A stretch of DNA of 64,000 nucleotides, from contig CANQWD010000004.1 in NCBI GenBank assembly GCA_947627465.1, forward strand, positions 1 through 64,000, written 5' to 3'. A program made the position numbers and the translations under genes. The notes beneath the pieces were generated by a model that was given only the letters and a program-made list of their open reading frames with translations, searched no databases and was not told where the DNA came from. Positions 59,079-64,000 of this stretch are shown here, piece after piece (within the stretch, counting starts at the first letter, position 1; the number at the start of each line of letters is the position of its first letter). The DNA comes from an uncultured Clostridia bacterium (GTDB lineage: Bacteria; Bacillota; Clostridia; Oscillospirales; Ruminococcaceae).

Positions 59079-59087
59079 ATAGCTAAT
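59079..59087 (+). other. Right recombination site of the sigK element
   Basis: ATAGCTAAT, partner of 52336-52344. Codon phase (ATA GCT AAT CAA) matches the left site (ATA GAT AAT), so excision keeps the sigK frame. Confidence 0.8.
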
Positions 59088-59456
59088 CAAATAAAAATGC
59101 ATTTTCGCAAAATCAAGCATCAGCAAAACGAGCTTAATTTATTCGATCCTATCGAAAACGACGGCGAGGGAAACGCTCTGACTTTGGCGGATATTTTCGC
59201 GAGCGAAATTAACGTTGAAAAGAACGCGGAGCTTACCATTTACTCCGAAAAGCTGTACAAATTCATTAAAGAAGAACTCACCAAACGCGAGCGGGAGATA
59301 ATATGCAAGCGCTATGGGATCCCCGATCTGGACGGAAGCGTATGCAAGCCCATGCCGCAGCGCGAGATCGCCAAGGAAATGAGAATTTCACGAAGCTACG
59401 TTTCAAGGATCGAAAAAAAGGCGCTCCAAAAGCTTAGGGCGCGGTTTGAGGAATAA
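59088..59456 (+). CDS. sigK: Sigma-K, 3' part (regions 3 and 4)
   Basis: C-terminal 122 residues of sigma-K: QIKMHFRKIKHQQNELNLFD, ENDGEGNALTLADIFASE (the family's DKEGNEISLIDVL segment), a region 3/4 linker, then region 4 with KREREIICKRYGIPD and the helix-turn-helix QREIAKEMRISRSYVSRIEK. There is no ribosome binding site or usable start at its own 5' end; it is expressed only after joining to the part at 52012. Residues before CAA (59088) belong to the element. Followed by alaS behind its own promoter. Confidence 0.92.
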   Translation, partial: QIKMHFRKIKHQQNELNLFDPIENDGEGNALTLADIFASEINVEKNAELTIYSEKLYKFIKEELTKREREIICKRYGIPDLDGSVCKPMPQREIAKEMRISRSYVSRIEKKALQKLRARFEE

Positions 59457-59512
59457 GCGAGGAGCGCCGCGCTTTATGAGGTCGAAAACTCGGATTTTTA
59501 CGGAAAAGTATA

Positions 59513-59541
59513 TTGACAAAAATCGAGAAATGAGGTATAAT
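59513..59541 (+). promoter_or_regulatory. Sigma-A promoter of alaS
   Basis: TTGACA (59513-59518), 17 bp, TATAAT (59536-59541). The leader of about 75 nt is too short for a T-box, and no T-box motif is seen. Confidence 0.85.
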
Positions 59542-59619
59542 AAAATATGTATGTATTTTTGGGAGAAGCGGTTTGAGATCTCCTGTAAAGCGAAAGCCAT
59601 GTGAAAGGACGTAAAGATT

Positions 59620-62247
59620 ATGAAATGGATGGGACTTAACGATCTGCGCGAGAGTTATTTGAAGTTTTTTGAGAGCAAAGGGCATTTGAGACTGCCCAGT
59701 TTTCCGTTGGTGCCGCCCGCGGACGACAACTCTATTTTGCTGATAAACGCGGGTATGACGCCGCTTAAAAAGTATTTTCAGGGTATCGAGGAGCCGCCGC
59801 GCCACCGTGTGACGACCTGTCAGAAGTGCATTAGAACGCCCGATATCGAGAATGTTGGACACACTTCGAGACACGGCACTTATTTTGAGATGCTCGGCAA
59901 CTTCAGCTTCGGCGACTACTTCAAGCATGAGGCTATTTCGTGGGCTTGGGAGTATCTTACAAAGGTGCTTGAGATACCTGAGGAAAAGCTCTGGGTCACT
60001 ATTTACGAACAGGACGACGAAGCGGGCGACATCTGGGCGAACGAGATAGGCGTGCCGCGCGACCGCATCGTAAAGCTCGGCAAAGCCGATAACTTCTGGG
60101 AGCACGGCAGCGGTCCCTGCGGTCCGTGTTCCGAGATCCATTTCGACCGCGGCGAGAAGTACGGTCCTTTAAACAGCTTTGAGGAAGCCGAGGAAAACGA
60201 CCGCATTATCGAAATCTGGAACAACGTTTTCACGCAGTTCGATAACGATGGCAAGGGCAACTACACTCAGCTTGCCACAAAGAATATAGATACGGGAATG
60301 GGTTTGGAACGTCTCGCGTGCGTAATGCAGGGCGTGGACAACCTTTTTGAAGTCGATACCGTTAAGAATATAATGGGCAAGATCTGCTCGATTATCGGCG
60401 TGAATTATCACGACGACGATAAAAAGGACATCTCTATCCGAGTTATCACCGACCACATTCGCTCCACAACGTTTATGGTGGGCGACGGTATTCTGCCGTC
60501 CAACGAGGGCAGGGGCTATGTTCTGCGCCGCTTGCTCCGCAGAGCCGCTCGTCACGGCAGACTGCTCGGTTATCACAACGCGTTCCTGTACGAGGTTTGC
60601 GACACCGTAATCGACGAGAACCTGTCCGCTTACCCCGAACTCGGCGAGAAGCGCGCCTATATTAAAAAGGTTATCCAAACCGAGGAGGAGAGCTTCTCCA
60701 AGACGATCGACAAGGGCACGGAAATTCTCGGCGAGATGATAGAAAACCTCAAGAAAACGGGCGAGAAAACCCTTAAGGGCGAGGACGTTTTCAAGCTTCA
60801 CGATACTTACGGATTCCCCGTAGACCTCACAAAAGAGATACTTCACGAAAACGGCTTTGAAGCGGACGAAAAGGGCTTCGAGGAGTGTATGAAAGTCCAG
60901 AAGCAGACCGCGCGCGAGAACAAAAAACTCGGCGGCGGCTGGGATAACGCGAAAAATTCCGAACTGGACAAGTTTACCACCGAATTTGTGGGCTACGATA
61001 CCCTTGAATTCGAAACGAAAATACTCGCGATCACCAAAAACGGCGAGATTTCCGATTTGTGCGGCGCGGGCGACGAAGTCGGCGTTATTATCGAGAAAAC
61101 TCCGTTCTACGCGGAAATGGGCGGACAAGTCGGCGACCGCGGCTCTATATGCAAGGGCGGTTCGGACATTATCGAGATAAGCGACACCAAGAAGCTCGGC
61201 GGCGGACAATTTATGAGCTTCGGCAAGGTTATTTCGGGCGGATTTTCCGTTAATGACGGCGTGACCGCGAGAGTTGACGCGAACTCCCGCAAGGCTACCG
61301 AGAGAAATCACACCTGCTGTCACATTTTGCAGGCGGCGCTTCGCGAGGTGCTCGGCGAACACGTTCATCAGAGCGGCTCTTATGTAGACCCCTACCGCTG
61401 CCGTTTCGACTTCACGCATTTCAGCGCGATGACGAAAGACGAAATAGCGCGGGTTGAGCAAGCCGTAAACGCCGAAATTCTGAAAGCGGTTCCCGTAGTT
61501 ACCGAGGTTCTGCCGATAGAAGAAGCGAAGAAAAAGGGCGCCATGGCGCTGTTCGGCGAGAAGTACGGCGACACCGTGCGCGTTGTTTCCGTGGGCGATT
61601 ACTCTACGGAATTCTGCGGCGGTACGCACCTCAAAAATTCCGCCGAAGCGGGCTTGTTTAAGATAGTAAGCGAAAGCTCTGTAGCAAGCGGCGTGCGCCG
61701 TATCGAAGCGGTTACGGGCGCGAATACGCTTAATTTACTGTACGATACTCTTGAAACCGTGGATAAGGCGGCTGCGGTTCTCAAAACGCAGAACTCCGAG
61801 CTTGTGAACCGTTTGACAAGCGTGATGAGCGAACTTCGTGAAAAGGACAAGAAGATAGAGCAAATGCAGCAGGCGGCGGCTAACGCTCAACTCGGCAATC
61901 TGGACGAGACGGACGTCCTCGGCGTGAAAGTCATCACGGCGGCGTTTGACGGCACGGGCGCGGACGGCTTGCGCAAGATCGGCGACGGCTTGGCGGACAA
62001 GTACGACTGCTTTATCGCGGTTCTCGCGGGCACTAACGAGGGAAAGAGCAACATTCTTTGCAAGTGCTCCAAGAGCGCGGTGGCAAAGGGTGCGAACGCG
62101 GGTACTATCGTTAGAGAAGTCGCGGCTGTCGCGGGAGGAAAAGGCGGTGGAAAGCCCGATCAGGCTATGGCGGGCGTGCCCGACGCTTCCAAGATACCCG
62201 AAGCGCTGAAAGCTGTCGGCGAGATAGCGGGCAAATATATCAAGTAA
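59620..62247 (+). CDS. alaS: Alanine-tRNA ligase (875 aa)
   Basis: Charges tRNA-Ala. Class II catalytic core at the N-terminus (RESYLKFFESKGHLRLPSFP, then FEMLGNFSFGDYFK), an editing domain with HTCCHILQAALREVLGEHV and CGGTHLKNS (zinc/editing ligands), and the C-terminal oligomerisation domain ending GGKGGGKPDQAMAG, the glycine-rich C-Ala region. Length is normal. GAAAGGACG precedes the ATG. It is independent of sigK, with its own promoter. Confidence 0.97.
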   Translation: MKWMGLNDLRESYLKFFESKGHLRLPSFPLVPPADDNSILLINAGMTPLKKYFQGIEEPPRHRVTTCQKCIRTPDIENVGHTSRHGTYFEMLGNFSFGDYFKHEAISWAWEYLTKVLEIPEEKLWVTIYEQDDEAGDIWANEIGVPRDRIVKLGKADNFWEHGSGPCGPCSEIHFDRGEKYGPLNSFEEAEENDRIIEIWNNVFTQFDNDGKGNYTQLATKNIDTGMGLERLACVMQGVDNLFEVDTVKNIMGKICSIIGVNYHDDDKKDISIRVITDHIRSTTFMVGDGILPSNEGRGYVLRRLLRRAARHGRLLGYHNAFLYEVCDTVIDENLSAYPELGEKRAYIKKVIQTEEESFSKTIDKGTEILGEMIENLKKTGEKTLKGEDVFKLHDTYGFPVDLTKEILHENGFEADEKGFEECMKVQKQTARENKKLGGGWDNAKNSELDKFTTEFVGYDTLEFETKILAITKNGEISDLCGAGDEVGVIIEKTPFYAEMGGQVGDRGSICKGGSDIIEISDTKKLGGGQFMSFGKVISGGFSVNDGVTARVDANSRKATERNHTCCHILQAALREVLGEHVHQSGSYVDPYRCRFDFTHFSAMTKDEIARVEQAVNAEILKAVPVVTEVLPIEEAKKKGAMALFGEKYGDTVRVVSVGDYSTEFCGGTHLKNSAEAGLFKIVSESSVASGVRRIEAVTGANTLNLLYDTLETVDKAAAVLKTQNSELVNRLTSVMSELREKDKKIEQMQQAAANAQLGNLDETDVLGVKVITAAFDGTGADGLRKIGDGLADKYDCFIAVLAGTNEGKSNILCKCSKSAVAKGANAGTIVREVAAVAGGKGGGKPDQAMAGVPDASKIPEALKAVGEIAGKYIK

Positions 62248-62262
62248 AATTTGGAGGGTAAA

Positions 62263-63390
62263 ATGGCTGTAAACTCTACACACACACGGCATTCATTTGA
62301 AATTGATTGCAAGAACGAACTGAAAAGCGGCAGAAATTACGAGCTTGATTTTTTGAAACTCGTAATGGCAGTGTTGGTGTTTGTTACGCATACGCATTCA
62401 TTTGTGTCAAAGGATTCCTCGCTTTACGGATATTTAACTCATTTCGGTCCGGCGAGCGTTCAATTCTTCTTTATTATTTCGGGAATGCTTATGGCGAACA
62501 GCATTGTGAAGCAGGGTGAAGTTGAAGATTGTGGCAAGCGTTCGGCGCAATATGTGGTGAATAAGTATAAGGGAATGTTTTTGCCGCTTACGGTGGCATT
62601 GTTCATTGTTATTGTAATTCAACTGGCGGTTAAGATTCTTTCCGGTACGAGTGTTTCAAATTGTTTGAAGTACGTTATAAACGCCATACCCGAATTTTTT
62701 ATGGTTCAGCTGTGCGGCACTTATGTCGCATACAACAGACCTGTTTGGTATATTTCGGCAATGCTTTTGTGCATGCTGCCGCTGGCTTATATGTTGTTCC
62801 GCAGGAAACAGTTCACATTGTATGTTTTCGCGCCGATAACGGCGTTGTGCACTTTGGGTTTTATGTCTCAAACCGATGTGAAGTGGTCTGTGCTTACCGC
62901 GGAGAAGATGTACGGCGCGGTGACCGGCGGCGTTATTCGCGGAATGTGCGGCTTATGCTTCGGCATTTGCGCGTATACGATCTACGACAAAATCAAGAAC
63001 ATGGAGTTTGATAAGCAAAAGCGCATAAAACTTACGGTGTTGGAAGTCTTTCTGTATGCGGTTTATTACTTTGTTTTGATTTTTTCGAGATTTGGAAATC
63101 AGTCGTATATGACCGTGTGGCTGCTGCTGCCGATCGCCATAGCTATAACGTTCAGCGGCAAGAGCTATGTCGCACGGCTGTTTGAATTCCGTTGGATGAG
63201 ATTTTTCGCGCCGCTGTCGCTGAGCATTTATCTAAATCATCACGCGGCGCGCGTGGTGGTGACGAATTTTTATCCCGGTCGCGGATACTTGCAGAGTTCC
63301 GCAATCATGGCGGTCTATACCGTCGGATTTTGCTTGTTGAATTATATTGTTGTAAGCGCCATAAAGCGCTTGAGAAAAAAAGGAGCGTAA
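62263..63390 (+). CDS. Acyltransferase 3 family membrane protein (375 aa)
   Basis: About ten membrane helices. The N-terminus reads GRNYELDFLKLVMAVLVFVTHTHSF, where the histidine corresponds to the conserved acyltransferase-3 histidine, then FFFIISGMLMANS. These enzymes transfer O-acetyl or similar groups to sugars or peptidoglycan. Start at the ATG after GGAGGG; an upstream TTG lies in that site. It is followed by a related, interrupted gene; the two are tandem duplicates. Confidence 0.9.
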   Translation: MAVNSTHTRHSFEIDCKNELKSGRNYELDFLKLVMAVLVFVTHTHSFVSKDSSLYGYLTHFGPASVQFFFIISGMLMANSIVKQGEVEDCGKRSAQYVVNKYKGMFLPLTVALFIVIVIQLAVKILSGTSVSNCLKYVINAIPEFFMVQLCGTYVAYNRPVWYISAMLLCMLPLAYMLFRRKQFTLYVFAPITALCTLGFMSQTDVKWSVLTAEKMYGAVTGGVIRGMCGLCFGICAYTIYDKIKNMEFDKQKRIKLTVLEVFLYAVYYFVLIFSRFGNQSYMTVWLLLPIAIAITFSGKSYVARLFEFRWMRFFAPLSLSIYLNHHAARVVVTNFYPGRGYLQSSAIMAVYTVGFCLLNYIVVSAIKRLRKKGA

Positions 63391-63464
63391 ACTTTCATTG
63401 TGAAAGGAACTTTTAAAGCGTTTTTCTATGCTTAAGGCGCTCCTGTATTATGGAGGAATAAATA

Positions 63465-64000
63465 TTGAAAAACGCACAAAGTTCGTGTGAAAGCGGCTCG
63501 ATGAAACAAGGCGGCAGAAACTACGAGCTTGATTTTTTCAAGCTAATGTTTGCGATAATAATATTCTTTTATCATATGAGAATCTTTTTGTCAAAGAATG
63601 ATCCCGCAAGAACAGCGTCAAATCACCTTGGCACATATTGCGTGCATTTTTTCTTTATTGTATCGGGAATGCTGATGGCAAACAGTATCTCAAAGCAGAA
63701 CATCACCGAAAACTTCGGTAAAGCCTCGATAGATTTTGTAATGCGCAAGTTTAAGGGCTTATTTGGAAAAATACTGTTGGCTTTGTGTTTTGTACTGCTG
63801 GTTGACGTTTTCATCTATGTCGGCAGCGGCGCCCCAAAAGGAATATCGGGAATAGGGGAGATACTTGTAGAAACCGTGTAGGAGCTGTTAATGATCAAGA
63901 TGAGCGGCGTTTACATTGAAAACAATTTAGTGACATGGTATATTTCGGCAATGCTTCTGTGTATGCTGCTGTTGGCATATATGCTTTACAAGAAAACAGA
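63465..64000 (+). pseudogene. Second acyltransferase 3 gene, in-frame TAG, cut by the window edge
   Basis: Starts at TTG after TGGAGGAATAAATA and reads GGRNYELDFFKLMFAIIIFF and FFFIVSGMLMANSIS, closely like the preceding gene. At 63879-63881 a TAG interrupts ETV-stop-ELLMIKMSGVY, yet the same frame continues to the window end (WYISAMLLCMLLLAYML), matching the paralogue's WYISAMLLCMLPLAYML. Either a recent nonsense mutation, an assembly error or suppression. The remaining 3' part lies outside the window. Confidence 0.8.

Larger units (their letters stand above)
52345..59087. mobile_element. sigK intervening (skin-type) element, 6.7 kb
   Basis: About 6743 bp separates the two parts of sigK. 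Contents in order: serine recombinase (minus), 64-residue helical protein (plus), a short family-1 repeat, terminators, and a GH5 mannanase gene (minus) with its own promoter and operators. Removing the segment between the two ATAGnTAAT sequences restores one uninterrupted sigK frame. B. subtilis skin is about 48 kb and the C. difficile version about 15 kb, so this one is compact. There are no phage structural genes. The recombinase reading away from the left site and the in-frame junction are strong evidence for programmed excision in the mother cell. Confidence 0.9.

Noticed and set aside
52357-59107. TTTCG shared near both ends as the sigK crossover
   Set aside because: In frame, but the product would be one residue shorter than all sigma-K proteins I know; ATAGnTAAT gives the normal spacing.
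59542-59619. T-box leader before alaS
   Set aside because: The leader is about 75 nt and lacks the T-box sequence and specifier stem.
21142-63881. Genome-wide reassignment of TAG to glutamine
   Set aside because: Several well-defined genes end at TAG where their families end, so TAG is read as stop.

Overview
The window looks like chromosome of a spore-forming, anaerobic clostridial Firmicute, most likely of the Ruminococcaceae/Oscillospiraceae type. The reasons are: a split gene for the late mother-cell sigma factor sigma-K, a SpoVT homologue, strong AGGAGG ribosome binding sites with TTGACA-17-TATAAT promoters, several TTG/GTG starts, a modular GH5 mannanase with X2-like modules, and ECF, YfhO, VTC/DUF4956 and Cthe_2159-like genes. 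The lineage is inferred from gene content; no rRNA or tRNA gene was seen.

Layout. 1-4557 (minus): an ABC-2 exporter operon with two permeases, an ATPase, a DUF998 membrane protein and a small AbrB-like protein. 4735-10042 (plus): an HD-GYP signalling protein, then an SPFH protein, a ribbon-helix-helix protein, two SdpI-like proteins and small membrane proteins. 10043-13630: a zinc-ribbon protein with an octapeptide repeat, set among nested miniature elements. 13699-22087: spoVT, DUF4097, YjbQ, YfhO, LysR, a PfkB sugar-phosphate kinase, an interrupted phosphoesterase and Uma2. 22139-32613: prfB, an rRNA methyltransferase, a histidine kinase, a transglutaminase-like lipoprotein, pyrophosphatase, Maf, rhomboid and a chemoreceptor. 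32871-34833: an ammonium transporter fused to a PII domain behind an ANTAR-type antiterminator leader. 35478-43614: VTC/DUF4956/beta-helix surface locus, DUF1893, an ECF S component, an aldo/keto reductase and an FAD oxidoreductase. 44276-51780: phosphoesterase, YwqG, AzlCD, uvrC, rsmD, coaD and a coiled-coil protein. 52012-59456: sigK split by a 6.7-kb intervening element. 59620-64000: alaS and two tandem acyltransferases, the second interrupted by a stop codon.

The main discovery is the sigK intervening element. The 5' part of sigK (pro-sequence and region 2) lies at 52012 and the 3' part (regions 3 and 4) at 59088. Joining them at a shared ATAGnTAAT sequence restores a continuous 233-residue pro-sigma-K with the normal family spacing. 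Between them lie a large serine recombinase, a 64-residue protein that could be a directionality factor, and a 1332-residue secreted GH5_7-type mannanase. This is a compact skin element whose main cargo is a plant-polysaccharide enzyme.

The second theme is a dense set of miniature inverted-repeat elements in at least four end-families. Several have visible target duplications, two families share interior sequence, some are nested, some sit between a promoter and its gene, and some interrupt genes.
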